In this document: piece after piece, positions 7,887 to 17,441 of the stretch | Numbering within the stretch: the stretch's first letter is position 1 | Layout of the letters: each line of letters opens with the position of its first letter | DNA from: Candidatus Aegiribacteria sp. | Lineage (GTDB): Bacteria > Fermentibacterota > Fermentibacteria > Fermentibacterales > JCC-6 | Length of the DNA: 43,076 nt | Reading direction: 5' to 3' | NCBI GenBank assembly: GCA_030613065.1 | Contig: JAUWMQ010000008.1 | Span: 1 to 43,076 of the forward strand | The notes under the pieces: generated by a model | Database searches by the model: none | What the model saw: only the letters and a program-made list of their open reading frames with translations | What the model was told of the DNA's origin: nothing | Program-made: the position numbers and the translations under genes

Positions 7887-10439
7887 TTACTCCCACCAGC
7901 AGACGAGACCAGGTTCAATAATACGCCCGAATTCAATATGGCAGGGGAGTATTCTCACCGTGAATCCCTGATTTCCCGAGTGGCTGCTTTCGAAAGAACC
8001 TCTGAAAATAAGCATTCCATCCTCATCCCGCTCGAACTGCAGCCGAACCGATTCCCTCTCCGTCAGCCATCCGTCGTGTTTAATCCTGCCGTGCTGAATT
8101 TCAACGAGAAGGTCAGAAGGCTTAAGACCCTCCGCGCGAAGAGCAACTTTGACAGGGATTGGATCGCCTACTTCACAGGTACCGTTATCAATTTCGGATT
8201 CAACCGATTCTATCCTGACGGAATGCCAGTTCTCCCGTACCTTCTCCATCCATGCAGCCAGTTCTCTGGCACCTGAATAATCATTCTCCGACAGCTTCAC
8301 CGTTCCTTTGTATGCGGGCACATAGAATCTCGATGTGTATTCCGTAAGCATCCTGTTGCTGCTGAAAACAGGACATATGTTCTTCATCGATTCCTTGACG
8401 ATCCTGAGCCAGTTCACCGGTATGTCGTTCTTGTCCCGATCGTAGAAAATGGGCACTATCTGGTTCTCAATTATGTTGTATAGAGCCTTAGCCTCCAGTC
8501 TGTCCTGCAGTTCCGGGTCATCATACTCCTCTCCCAGGCCGATGGACCAACCCGCGCCCGGTCTGTATGCTTCGGCCCACCAGCCGTCAGGAACGCTGCA
8601 ATGGACAGCGCCGTTGAAACATGCTTTCATCCCGCTGGTTCCGCACGCCTCCATTGGCAGTTTCGGAGTGTTAAGCCATACGTCAACACCCTGAACCATC
8701 TGTCTGGCCATATCCATGTCGTAATCCTCCAGATAGATGACTTTCCCATAGAATTCCTCTTTCATGCAGAGATGAACGATCTCCCTTATCAGTTCTTTGC
8801 CGGACGAATCGTGAGGGTGCGCCTTGCCTGCAAAAATGAATTGCACAGGGTACTCCGGATTATTGACAATGGCAGCCAGGCGTTTTTCATCTCTGAGCAG
8901 CAGGGTAGCCCTTTTATAAGTTGCAAACCTTCTTGAAAAACCGATTGTGACCGTCTCAGGATCAAGAACGGGTATATCTTCGAGGTGGGGTTTGAGCAGT
9001 CCCATGCGTTCAATCTGTTTTTCCCACCGGTCCCTGGCCCAGGAGATAAGTCTTTCCCTCATCCTGACATGGGCAGGCCAGAGTTCTGAGTCGGGGATCT
9101 TATCCACTTTTTCCCATTCAGCAGTGTCAGTCTTATTGCTCGACCATCTTGGACCTACATACCTGCTGTACAGTTTCTCCATCTCGTCAGAGACCCATGT
9201 TTCGGGATGTATTCCGTTCGTTACATGCGTAAGTGGTGTGTCTGCGGATGGGAGAGCGGGCCATACATCCTTCCATATTTCTCTCGAGATTATCCCATGA
9301 AGCTCGCTTACTCCGTTTCTGAATTTTGAAAAGCGAAGTCCGAAAACCGTCATTGAAAAATTTGGATTGTCATCGTAATGACCGAATCGAAGAAACTCCT
9401 CATCGGTAAGACCTATGGATTTTATCATGGGGCTCAGGTATTTGAGCACAAGATCCGTTGAGAATTCCTCGTTACCTGCGGGTACAGGTGTGTGGGTTGT
9501 GAATACGTTGCCTGCGGACACGATTTCGCGGGCTTCCGGGAAGGAAAGTCCTTCCTGCATAAGCTGTCTTATGCGTTCTACAATAAGGAAAGCTGAATGT
9601 CCCTCGTTGATATGACGAACGGTTGGTGTAAGGCTCATTTCGTCAAGGGCTTTGAGACCTCCGATTCCCAGGATTATTTCCTGCTTGAGCCTTAATTCAC
9701 GGTCTCCCCCGTAGAGCTGACCTGTTATGCCCCTGTCACTTTTCTCATTTTCCGGAAGATTTGTGTCCAGAAGGTACAGTGTAGCTCTGCCTACCTTAAC
9801 CTGCCAGACGGCTGCCCGTGCGATTCTATCGGCCATCGGAACTTCTACTGAGACCTGGGATCCGTCTTCACGGTAGACCGGTTCAACAGGCAAATTGGAG
9901 TAATCATTGATGAAATACTTCTCCTGCTGCCAGCCATCACTGTTCAGATACTGGCTGAAGTATCCCTGCCTGTAAAGAAGTGAAACTCCAACGGCTGTGA
10001 GACCGAGCTCACTGCAGCTCTTGATCGTATCTCCGGCCAGCACTCCAAGGCCTCCGGAATAGATTGGTATGCTCTCGTGGAGTCCGAATTCAGCTGAAAA
10101 AGTGGCGACAAGGAAGTTATCGCCCGTTATTTCCTGCTGCTTCTTAAGATCATCAAACCATGTATTTCTTTCAAGATAATCCGCAAGCCTTTCGACTGTC
10201 TTTTCAAGGTGTGAAAGATATACTGCATCTGCAGAAAGTTCCTCGAGCCTTTCCTGGCTTACATGCCCCAGCAGGCGTACGGGGTTGTGATAGGTACTTT
10301 CCCAGAGGTCGGAATCGATCCATCGGAATAACTCTATGGCCTGTGTATTCCATGTCCACCATGTGTTGTAAGCTATTGTTTTTAGAGCGGTAAGCTCTTC
10401 CGGTATTCTGGGTATTACCCTGAAATTCTTAGTTTTCAA
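7887..10439 (-). CDS. glgP: Glycogen/alpha-glucan phosphorylase
   Basis: 850 residues of the short bacterial/archaeal alpha-glucan phosphorylase type (GT35). It opens 'RVIPRIPEELTALKTIAYNTWWTWN', followed by 'FSAEFGLHESIPIYSGGLGVLAGD', 'HINEGHSAFL', 'TTHTPVPAGNEEF' and the pyridoxal-phosphate lysine in 'EACGTSGMK' near residue 603. It releases glucose-1-phosphate from alpha-1,4-glucan with phosphate. The start is TTG at 10439: GGAAGG sits 8 nt upstream and the translation begins MKTKNFRV. It is divergent from the C25 peptidase with a ~100-bp shared upstream region. It is the only glycogen gene in the window. Confidence 0.95.
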   Translation of the reverse strand: MKTKNFRVIPRIPEELTALKTIAYNTWWTWNTQAIELFRWIDSDLWESTYHNPVRLLGHVSQERLEELSADAVYLSHLEKTVERLADYLERNTWFDDLKKQQEITGDNFLVATFSAEFGLHESIPIYSGGLGVLAGDTIKSCSELGLTAVGVSLLYRQGYFSQYLNSDGWQQEKYFINDYSNLPVEPVYREDGSQVSVEVPMADRIARAAVWQVKVGRATLYLLDTNLPENEKSDRGITGQLYGGDRELRLKQEIILGIGGLKALDEMSLTPTVRHINEGHSAFLIVERIRQLMQEGLSFPEAREIVSAGNVFTTHTPVPAGNEEFSTDLVLKYLSPMIKSIGLTDEEFLRFGHYDDNPNFSMTVFGLRFSKFRNGVSELHGIISREIWKDVWPALPSADTPLTHVTNGIHPETWVSDEMEKLYSRYVGPRWSSNKTDTAEWEKVDKIPDSELWPAHVRMRERLISWARDRWEKQIERMGLLKPHLEDIPVLDPETVTIGFSRRFATYKRATLLLRDEKRLAAIVNNPEYPVQFIFAGKAHPHDSSGKELIREIVHLCMKEEFYGKVIYLEDYDMDMARQMVQGVDVWLNTPKLPMEACGTSGMKACFNGAVHCSVPDGWWAEAYRPGAGWSIGLGEEYDDPELQDRLEAKALYNIIENQIVPIFYDRDKNDIPVNWLRIVKESMKNICPVFSSNRMLTEYTSRFYVPAYKGTVKLSENDYSGARELAAWMEKVRENWHSVRIESVESEIDNGTCEVGDPIPVKVALRAEGLKPSDLLVEIQHGRIKHDGWLTERESVRLQFERDEDGMLIFRGSFESSHSGNQGFTVRILPCHIEFGRIIEPGLVCWWE

Positions 10440-10537
10440 TATCTGCGCCTTCCGTAAACCCCGTGTTCTGTACGGGAACGATTATCTGAGTTATGTAATA
10501 TATTCATAGTAATTCGAATGTGATGGAGGAAATGGAT

Positions 10538-12586
10538 TTGAAATTGATTTGTTTTTCGCAAATACTTCTTGTACTGAGTTTTCAGGCGGCAGGTGGTTCC
10601 ATTTCCAGAACCCTCCATTTCAATCCGGCTGATGTTGAACTGCTGATGTATGATTGCTGGACAGTAGCTGAAATGCCGGAATTCGAACAGAGGGGTATCC
10701 CTGGAACCCCGCTTCTTCCGGCTGTTCCTGAAGTTTTCATACTCCCTGATGGGGCGGTGAACGTTACTTTCAGCGCGGTCCCTCTTGAAGAGACTGAAAT
10801 CGGCCTTCCGGGAATAGTCATTATACCCGCAACGGAACTCAGGCCGTTCAGTTCACAGAATTCAGCTTCCGTGCGCCTGCCTGATCCGGCTGTTTACTCA
10901 TCCGATTCTCCGTGGCCACGGAATCCGGTCATCAGCACACACACCGGCACCCTTGCAGGGATCAGGATAGCTTCCTGTCTTATTCAGCCATGGGTTTACA
11001 TTCCGGCAACAGGTTCGCTCAGCATCATAAATGAAATAGAAGTAACCGTAACATGGGAAGAGGGTTTCGATTACAATCTGAATCTGACTGCCGAACAGAT
11101 GAATGTTGCCCGAAGCAGGGTAAATACTCTTGAAGGGACTATTCACCAGGCTTCTCCATGGGATACTCCCCCTGTTCCCCAGGGTGACGCTCAGTACCTT
11201 CTGATCTGCGACAGTTCATTTACAAAAACTATGGAGCCGCTCGCGTCTTTTCATGAGGGCAGGGGGTACTCAGTTGAAACGGCTTCCGTTCAGGAAATAC
11301 TATCCTCCTTCCCCGGCATTGACGACGCCGAGAAGCTGCGAAACTTCATAAAGAACAGGTTCCTTGAACATGGTACAATTTTTGTACTCCTTGCAGGAGA
11401 TGAAACACTAGTTCCCGTGAGGATGGTTTACACCTATTGCGAGGGGGAGGTTGATACTGCCGCGGTGGATCTGTATTTTGCCGATCTTGACGGCACATGG
11501 GATGGCAGCGGAGACGGTGAATACGGCCAGCCGGATGATAACCTTGATTTGTATGCGGATGTACTGCTTGGACGGGCACTCTTTTCAACAGATGACGAAG
11601 CGGAACTATTCGTTCAGAAGAACCTTACATATCAGGACACTCCGCCTGCAGGTGACTGGCAGACAAGGGCTGTTCTGTGCGGTGCGGTCCTCTTTGGGGA
11701 TATAGGCTATACTGCGGACAAGGGATGCGACTCAATCGCTGTTGAATTCCCTCCGTACTGGGAAGTGAATAAATTCTACGAAGAACTGCCCGGTGGAGGT
11801 TTCACGGAACATATTCCGATTATCAGCAGCGGCTCAGCGTGGAATCACTACGCAGGGCATGGGAATGAGAGGGGAATCTACTGGCGATTCCCTCCTCAGG
11901 GAATGATGACGAACTGGATAGCTTCCGACAGCATTCATAACGGCGATAAAGCAGGCATACATACCAGTATTGCATGTCATCCTGCCGAGTACATCGGTCA
12001 GGAGAGCTGTGCGGAGGTACTTCTTAACAATCCTGACGGTGGCGGAGTTGCCGTGCTTTTCAACACAAGCTACGGCTGGGAGGGTCACTGGCCTTCCCTG
12101 GGGGCCAGTGAATATATGTGCATAGATCTATCCAGGCAGGTTTTCGGTTCGCAGGCATCCAGCCTGGGCCTTGCTTTCGCCATAGCGAAGGATCTCAGGA
12201 TCCCTTATATGGATGGAGGTTACGACCGTACATTCCAGAGCCTCCTGTCCTGGAGCGCTTTTATGGACCCTGCTCTCGCAGTCTTGCAGACCGAAGGAGG
12301 AGGATATGTACCTCCCGTAATACTCAATATCACTTCCCCGTATCCAAACCCGTCGCAGAGGGATGCTCCGCTTTCCTTTTACGTGAACTTCGATGCGGGA
12401 TCTGCGAAAGTATCGGTACACGATCTTTCCGGAAGGCTTATCTGGAAAACGGATATCTCCTCATCACAGAGGGTAAGCTGGGAGGGAACGGATTCAGCGG
12501 GCAGAAGAGTGCCTGCCGGGGTCTACATTATCTCCGCAAGAATGGGTGATTCTATTTCCAGTCGGCTTGTCACACTACTGGATTGA
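10538..12586 (+). CDS. Gingipain-like C25 cysteine peptidase with FlgD/Por-type C-terminal tail
   Basis: About 682 residues. Start revised to TTG at 10538: GGAGGA ends 7 nt before it, and it begins a good signal peptide (MKLICFSQILLVLSFQAAG); the ATG at 10532 is only 1 nt from the Shine-Dalgarno. A propeptide-like region (~20-200) precedes the C25 catalytic region, which opens with 'QYLLICDSSF'. Catalytic His is in 'NHYAGHG' (~441) and Cys in 'SIACHPAEY' (~480). Residues ~600-682 form an Ig-like FlgD/Por tail ('NITSPYPNPS...VSVHDLSGRLIWKT...PAGVYIISAR'). Secreted or surface-anchored endopeptidase; type IX-like export is inferred from the tail only. Confidence 0.9.
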   Translation: MKLICFSQILLVLSFQAAGGSISRTLHFNPADVELLMYDCWTVAEMPEFEQRGIPGTPLLPAVPEVFILPDGAVNVTFSAVPLEETEIGLPGIVIIPATELRPFSSQNSASVRLPDPAVYSSDSPWPRNPVISTHTGTLAGIRIASCLIQPWVYIPATGSLSIINEIEVTVTWEEGFDYNLNLTAEQMNVARSRVNTLEGTIHQASPWDTPPVPQGDAQYLLICDSSFTKTMEPLASFHEGRGYSVETASVQEILSSFPGIDDAEKLRNFIKNRFLEHGTIFVLLAGDETLVPVRMVYTYCEGEVDTAAVDLYFADLDGTWDGSGDGEYGQPDDNLDLYADVLLGRALFSTDDEAELFVQKNLTYQDTPPAGDWQTRAVLCGAVLFGDIGYTADKGCDSIAVEFPPYWEVNKFYEELPGGGFTEHIPIISSGSAWNHYAGHGNERGIYWRFPPQGMMTNWIASDSIHNGDKAGIHTSIACHPAEYIGQESCAEVLLNNPDGGGVAVLFNTSYGWEGHWPSLGASEYMCIDLSRQVFGSQASSLGLAFAIAKDLRIPYMDGGYDRTFQSLLSWSAFMDPALAVLQTEGGGYVPPVILNITSPYPNPSQRDAPLSFYVNFDAGSAKVSVHDLSGRLIWKTDISSSQRVSWEGTDSAGRRVPAGVYIISARMGDSISSRLVTLLD

Positions 12587-12711
12587 TCCAATAGAAAATA
12601 TCTGAGTTACTCGGACTGAGTGCAAGTTAACTGTGCGGGATGGAATACTCCGCCTGACTTCAATGTATCAGAACCGGAACAGGAAAACATTCAACATGGA
12701 GGTTTGGAATA

Positions 12712-15147
12712 ATGAGACACCTGATAATCGCAGTTATGATCCTTACAGCTGCGGCCTTTGCCACGGAACAGTCCGCTCCTGAAACCGGTAGCGGCAGAAT
12801 GCAGGTTCTCAGCGAAGAAGGGATCGTGGGAGATCTTCCTCTTATGTACACCACGGTCGTTATCGACATCAGCGGAAATCTGCAGAGAGCCACTGTACAA
12901 CAGGTCTATGGTAATCCCTACGATGAGGTTATCGAAGCCATTTACACATTTCCCCTTCCCCAGAGCGCGGCCGTTGACAGGATGAACATGTGGATAGGGG
13001 ACAAGCTTATCGAGGGAAAGATCCATGAGCGCTATCTTGCTCAGCAGATATACAATGAAGCAATTGAAGCCGGTCAGACCGCAAGCCTTCTTGAACAGGA
13101 GCGACCCAACATATTCACCCAGAGCGTTGGTAATATCCTGCCCGGTGACAGCATCGTTATTGAAATCAGCTACGTTGCACCGGTTGAATACGATGATGGT
13201 GAGTATGAAATAGTATTCCCTATGGTCGTTGGTCCGAGATTCGTTCCAGCGGGGGATTTCGTGAGAAACATCTTCGGGATATATGAAGTCTCCACTTCCG
13301 TTGAAGACGCTGACAGGATAACACCGCAGATTGTCCCGGAGGGTACAAGAACCGGCTACGATATTGAACTCTCCGTCAACCTGAACCCGGGTGTGGCGAT
13401 CCAGGACTTCGAATCGCTGAATCATGAAGTGGATATACAGCTCAACTGGAACGGTACCGTAACCATTACTCTCGAGAACGATGATGAGATTCCCAACAGG
13501 GATTTCGTTCTCAGGTACACGACCGCCTCCGACAGGATTCAGAGCGGTGTAATCGCTCACAACGGAGAAATGGGCGGCCATTTCATGCTTATCCTTCAAC
13601 CCGACGCTGACATCGATATTGATGAAATCACACCGAAGGAGATGTTCTTTGTTGTTGACTGTTCAGGTTCCATGAGCGGGCAGCCCATGGAAGTTGCCAA
13701 AGAAACTGTAAGGCAGTTCGTCCGGGGTATGAACCCGAATGACACTTTCCAGATAATGAGATTCAGCGAGACGGCAAGCAGCATGTCCAGAGCTCCCCTT
13801 AGCAACACTGAAGGGAATGTGGAACAGGGGATACAGTACATCAACAACATGAGCGGTACCGGTGGAACCATGATGATAGAGGGTATCAGGGCCGCGATAG
13901 GCTACCCGGAAGACTCTGAGCGGATGCGCTTCGTCATCTTCCTTACCGATGGTTTCATAGGCAACGAAGCGGAGATACTTGGTGAGCTTCAGAGCACACT
14001 CGGTGACAATACCCGTCTGTTCAGTATAGGCGTCGGCTCCAGCCCGAACAGGTACATCATTGAGGGTCTTGCTGAAGAGGGCAGGGGACATGCGTATTAC
14101 GTTGGACTCAGCGAAGATCCCGACGAATCTGTCGCCGCCATTTACGATAAGATAAACGACCCCTATCTGGTCGGAATAGATATTGACTGGGGCGATCTTG
14201 ATGTCCATGACATCTACCCCTCGAGAATCCCCGATCTCTACGCTGGAGAACCCCTTGTGATAGTTGGCCAGTACAACGGTTCCGGAACCGAGACAGTCCG
14301 TCTTTCAGGCGCGGTAGCAGGCGAACGATGGGGACAGGAACTGAGTGTAACACTTCCGTCCCGTGAAGAGGGTAACGATGTAATCGCCACTCTCTGGGCC
14401 AGGAATAAGATCCATGACCTTACGCGAGATATGTACGCCAGTTACGGCTATCTGAGCAATGATCAGGAGATCATCGATGAAATAACCGACACAGCTCTTG
14501 ATTACCAGATAATGTGTGAGTACACAGCATTCGTAGCTGTTTCCGAAGAAGTCCGTATCGACCCGGACAGCGGTGAACCGGTAACGATCCAGGTTCCTGT
14601 CAATATGCCCGATGGAGTTTCCTACGATGGTATCTTTGGTTCTGATAATGATCCCTCCGTATCACAGCACTACAGATCCTCCAACAGGACAGTGGCCCCA
14701 TCATCGGGCTATGGTCTTGGAGGTGTCAGCGGAGGAAACATGCAGGCTTTTGAAGAATGTGAGGTTGACGGAGATTACTTTTACGGCGGTGAGTTCGAGG
14801 ATTATGGGTTCGCCGAGGTAAGCCACATTTCGGTTTCACCTACTCTTGGGCTTCTGCCCTCCGTTGTACGTTCAGCAGCACGGGAGTTTGTTACTGATAT
14901 TACCGAGGTGTACCAGAATTTCGTCGATGGTATGGATGACGATGACGAATGGCCCACAGGTACGGTCACGTTCAATGTAACCGTTGACAGCGCGGGTAAT
15001 GTTACCTCTGTTTCAATTGCGGGCAGCGGTCTGGACAGAGAACTTGATGATGACCTGTGCGAAGTTCTGGAAGGATTCAGTATACCTGCGCCGCCGGATG
15101 GGGCAGGAATAATTCAGATCCAGTACAGTTTTCAGAAGATCTGGTAG
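12712..15147 (+). CDS. VIT domain / von Willebrand A domain protein with TonB-like C-terminus
   Basis: 811 residues with a signal peptide (MRHLIIAVMILTAAAFA). Residues ~40-175 are a vault/inter-alpha-trypsin (VIT) domain ('NPYDEVIEAIYTFPLPQSAAV', 'KIHERYLAQQIYNEAIEAG', 'QSVGNILPGDSI'). Residues ~308-480 are a vWA domain with an intact MIDAS 'DCSGSMSG'. A Gly/Ser/Tyr-rich linker follows. The last ~60 residues ('GTVTFNVTVDSAGNVTSVSI...IIQIQYSFQKIW') have the pattern of TonB/AgmX C-terminal domains, which bind periplasmic or outer-membrane partners. GGAGG lies 11 nt before the ATG. VIT-vWA proteins are metal-dependent adhesion modules; the precise role here is unknown. Confidence 0.9.
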   Translation: MRHLIIAVMILTAAAFATEQSAPETGSGRMQVLSEEGIVGDLPLMYTTVVIDISGNLQRATVQQVYGNPYDEVIEAIYTFPLPQSAAVDRMNMWIGDKLIEGKIHERYLAQQIYNEAIEAGQTASLLEQERPNIFTQSVGNILPGDSIVIEISYVAPVEYDDGEYEIVFPMVVGPRFVPAGDFVRNIFGIYEVSTSVEDADRITPQIVPEGTRTGYDIELSVNLNPGVAIQDFESLNHEVDIQLNWNGTVTITLENDDEIPNRDFVLRYTTASDRIQSGVIAHNGEMGGHFMLILQPDADIDIDEITPKEMFFVVDCSGSMSGQPMEVAKETVRQFVRGMNPNDTFQIMRFSETASSMSRAPLSNTEGNVEQGIQYINNMSGTGGTMMIEGIRAAIGYPEDSERMRFVIFLTDGFIGNEAEILGELQSTLGDNTRLFSIGVGSSPNRYIIEGLAEEGRGHAYYVGLSEDPDESVAAIYDKINDPYLVGIDIDWGDLDVHDIYPSRIPDLYAGEPLVIVGQYNGSGTETVRLSGAVAGERWGQELSVTLPSREEGNDVIATLWARNKIHDLTRDMYASYGYLSNDQEIIDEITDTALDYQIMCEYTAFVAVSEEVRIDPDSGEPVTIQVPVNMPDGVSYDGIFGSDNDPSVSQHYRSSNRTVAPSSGYGLGGVSGGNMQAFEECEVDGDYFYGGEFEDYGFAEVSHISVSPTLGLLPSVVRSAAREFVTDITEVYQNFVDGMDDDDEWPTGTVTFNVTVDSAGNVTSVSIAGSGLDRELDDDLCEVLEGFSIPAPPDGAGIIQIQYSFQKIW

Positions 15148-15167
15148 TACCAGGCTCTGAAGAGAAC

Positions 15168-15195
15168 ATGGGGGCGGGAGGAATCCCGCCCCCAT
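15168..15195 (+). terminator. Strong GC hairpin after the VIT/vWA gene
   Basis: A 12-bp perfect stem ATGGGGGCGGGA/TCCCGCCCCCAT with a GGAA tetraloop, 20 bp after the stop. There is no T-run, so termination may be inefficient or the hairpin may protect the 3' end. Confidence 0.6.
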
Positions 15196-15277
15196 TACGC
15201 TTCAAATCAGCAGGCTGCGAACATAACCTTGCTATGAAGCGCATAAGCGGCTCTGCTGCATTTTGTTGTTCGCTAAA

Positions 15278-15565
15278 TCATTTCATATTCCTGAAGTATT
15301 TCTCAAGATCTCTATAGTAATTCTCATGGGGTCCGATCATTATTAGTTCAAGTGTTTTGGAATCTCTAAGCCGATAAGAAAGAAGAAATTGTGTTGTATG
15401 AATCTTAAACTTGCGGATAAATACCCCCTTTAACTCTCCTCGCTTTTCTTGACCTATGCTCGGATCATTTAAAATCGCGCGAACTTGTTGATCAAGAATT
15501 ATTTTCTCTTGCTTTCGGAATTTCCGGATGCTTCTAGCAAATGATCTGGATTGTAGAACCTTCAT
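15278..15565 (-). CDS. RelE/ParE-family toxin
   Basis: 95 residues, typical of the RelE/ParE fold: 'SFARSIRKFRKQEKIILDQQVRAILNDP' (helical hairpin), 'GELKGVFIRKFKI' (beta-hairpin with basic residues), then 'QFLLSYRLRDSKTLELIMIGPHENYYRDLEKY'. The C-terminal 'GPHENYY...' is common in RelE-like mRNA interferases and YafQ relatives. The gene begins 6 bp after the antitoxin stop, the usual antitoxin-toxin order. Whether it cleaves mRNA or targets gyrase cannot be told from sequence. It lies in an AT-richer patch, consistent with horizontal acquisition. Confidence 0.85.
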   Translation of the reverse strand: MKVLQSRSFARSIRKFRKQEKIILDQQVRAILNDPSIGQEKRGELKGVFIRKFKIHTTQFLLSYRLRDSKTLELIMIGPHENYYRDLEKYFRNMK

Positions 15566-15571
15566 TTTCCG

Positions 15572-15790
15572 TTACCCAAATTGGTACTCAGTTGATTCAC
15601 CCTGGTTCAACTCTTCAATCCCAATCAATATTTCCTTAATCAGGTTGTAAGTTAAACTGGGATTTTCTTCGGCACACTTGCCTATCTTTGCCCAGTGTTC
15701 AATCTGTCCAGTCACCGATCGATTATCGACAGAACTCATCAGCTTTGCTTCTCGAACCAGGTTTTCAGAAATTCGTACTGCAGTTGCCAT
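15572..15790 (-). CDS. ParD-like antitoxin
   Basis: 72 residues: 'AVRISENLVREAKLMSSVDNRSVTGQIEHWAKIGKCAEENPSL' fits the ParD_like antitoxin family, in which a ribbon-helix-helix DNA-binding N-terminus is followed by a short toxin-binding tail. GGAGG lies 6 nt upstream of the ATG. It forms an operon with the downstream RelE-like gene and should repress it through the AT-rich palindrome at 15833-15847. Confidence 0.83.
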   Translation of the reverse strand: MATAVRISENLVREAKLMSSVDNRSVTGQIEHWAKIGKCAEENPSLTYNLIKEILIGIEELNQGESTEYQFG

Positions 15791-15832
15791 AATGCTACCT
15801 CCGTATCATGCGTTGCATATATAATACAATAC

Positions 15833-15847
15833 ATTGCAATATGCAAT
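15833..15847. promoter_or_regulatory. Palindromic operator upstream of parD-like/relE
   Basis: Perfect inverted repeat ATTGCA-ATA-TGCAAT, 43 bp upstream of the antitoxin start, within a very AT-rich stretch (ATATATAATACAATACATTG) expected to hold the promoter. Fits antitoxin autoregulation. Confidence 0.5.
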
Positions 15848-15959
15848 ATTTGATTTGGTTTGTTTGTATTTGTTCCTCAAGCGAACGCTTTGCATAACCA
15901 GAACAGTACTCACAAACCAGGAAAGCAGTAGCTGTTTCTGATTGATGCAGTTATGTGTT

Positions 15960-16811
15960 TCATATATCCTCTATTACTGGTTCATCTACAATGAATTTAG
16001 AGGGCACCCCTATCTCGCTAAAATATTTAACCATCGATATGCAGGCAAACTTTTCAGTTGAATAATGAGTCCCACCAAGAATGCTTACGCCATGTTTTTC
16101 GGCATATTCATGTGCCTTTTCAGAAAATTCATTCTTCACAGCAATACCAGTTATTAGAGTATTAACTCCGGCATTGGAAATTTCCTTCAACATTTCAATA
16201 TTATTACCACCGCCTGCTATCACAGCAACGGTTGCATCTTTAATTACATAATCTCCGTAATCGTAGAGGCTAACATCATGATCTACTGCTTTCTGAAAGT
16301 GACTTTTTAGATTTTGAACCGTTACACAATCGGCCATCCCAAATACTCCAGCCATTGCACCAAAATACGGTGCAAAGGGTTTTATTGGCTTAATAGATAA
16401 TGCCTTTGCCAAAGTTACGCTCGTTGAGTGTTTACCCCAATTATCTAAAGGCACATGGAGATTATAAATTGAGATTCTTTTGTCTTTAAATTGCTGTAAC
16501 AAATTGCTATTCATTTGCTGAAAAACATCCGGAGCCTTTCGAATATCCCAAATCGATGGATGATGAACAAAAAGCATTGCGTCTTGAGTTCCGTCACTCA
16601 AGATTTTTTTCATAACATCGATTGATGGAAACACAGCGGTATAAACCATATTTATCTCCGTGGCGAAGTCACAAACCAATCCCATTGACCGTTTCTCAAA
16701 GTTTTCACAAAGAAAATCAGCGACAGAATGCATATATCGTGCCCATTCATCACTCATTTCTGAAGTGATAAAGTCCTTTTCAAGTTGTTTGTATATTTGG
16801 ATTGCTTTCAC
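15960..16811 (-). CDS. NIF3-family dinuclear-metal protein
   Basis: 283 residues of the NIF3/YqfO (DUF34) family. Metal-site motifs: 'MLFVHHPSIWD' (~85), 'SIYNLHVPLDNWGKHS' (~115) and 'ILGGTHYSTEKF' (~255). Members form hexameric rings with a two-metal centre; proposed activities (GTP cyclohydrolase type 2, metal-insertion factor) are not settled. Start is GTG at 16811 with GAGG 5 nt upstream. Codon use is AT-richer than the neighbours, as for the adjacent toxin-antitoxin pair, suggesting the 15.2-16.8 kb block was acquired together. The N-terminus ('AIQIYKQLEKDFITSEMSDEWARYM') is longer than in canonical YbgI. Confidence 0.87.
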   Translation of the reverse strand: MKAIQIYKQLEKDFITSEMSDEWARYMHSVADFLCENFEKRSMGLVCDFATEINMVYTAVFPSIDVMKKILSDGTQDAMLFVHHPSIWDIRKAPDVFQQMNSNLLQQFKDKRISIYNLHVPLDNWGKHSTSVTLAKALSIKPIKPFAPYFGAMAGVFGMADCVTVQNLKSHFQKAVDHDVSLYDYGDYVIKDATVAVIAGGGNNIEMLKEISNAGVNTLITGIAVKNEFSEKAHEYAEKHGVSILGGTHYSTEKFACISMVKYFSEIGVPSKFIVDEPVIEDI

Positions 16812-16918
16812 ATAAGCCTCTATTCTTCATTCTTTCTACACATAACAAGAGTCTATCTGCACGTGATGAAGGGTTTCAGGCAGACAGTTCAGAGTCCTCT
16901 GGATCTGCTTTCTTAATT

Positions 16919-17374
16919 TCATTCTCTGAACCGGAGAATTCTAGCAGGATTGCCTGCTACTACTGCTCCCGGAGGAACATCCTTTGTAACGACAGCGCCT
17001 GCGCCGATTATGGCTCCCTTCCCGATTCTCACCGGCAGTATAGTAGCGTTGGATCCTATACTTACTCCATCTTCTATAATTGTACCCTTCCAGTCCGCAG
17101 GATCAGGTTGGGGGGGGTAGATGTCATTTATGAACATTACTCCGTGGGCTATGAAGCAGTCACTGCCGATCTTAACCATTTCGCAGACGAAACTGTGGCT
17201 CTGAACCCTGGTTCTGTCTCCTATGACAACGCCATTCTGTATCTCCGTAAAACATCCCACCATACAGTCACGGCCTATACTGCACCCGTAAAGGTTGACG
17301 AAATTCCAGATTCTGGTTCCCTCACCAATTTCGCAGTCATTTATCAGCTGAAGTTCGTTCGGTTTATAATCCAA
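16919..17374 (-). CDS. Hexapeptide-repeat acyl/acetyltransferase
   Basis: 151 residues made mostly of left-handed beta-helix repeats ('CEIGEGTRIWNFVNLYGCSIG', 'IQNGVVIGDRTRVQSHSFV', 'VSIGSNATILP', 'IIGAGAVVTKDVPPGAVVAGNPARIL'). It is closest by eye to WbpD/WlbB-type UDP-amino-sugar N-acetyltransferases that use acetyl-CoA in surface-polysaccharide precursor synthesis, with 'HGVMFINDIYPP' at the expected active-site turn. Start revised to TTG at 17374 (MDYKPNEL...), which follows GGAGG by 7 nt; upstream codons in the ORF track include the Shine-Dalgarno itself. It is divergent from lepA and no other sugar genes are adjacent. Confidence 0.85.
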   Translation of the reverse strand: MDYKPNELQLINDCEIGEGTRIWNFVNLYGCSIGRDCMVGCFTEIQNGVVIGDRTRVQSHSFVCEMVKIGSDCFIAHGVMFINDIYPPQPDPADWKGTIIEDGVSIGSNATILPVRIGKGAIIGAGAVVTKDVPPGAVVAGNPARILRFRE

Positions 17375-17441
17375 TTGCTTTCCTCCTTTTGGAATCATCA
17401 GGTTCCCCAATCATATTAGCATCTTACGCGAAGGAGAAGAT

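Noticed and set aside
12691-13599. 302-codon antisense ORF opposite the VIT/vWA gene
   Set aside because: Mirrors the codon structure of the well-supported plus-strand gene and has no recognisable domain; same for 13663-14208 (-) and 14108-14353 (-).
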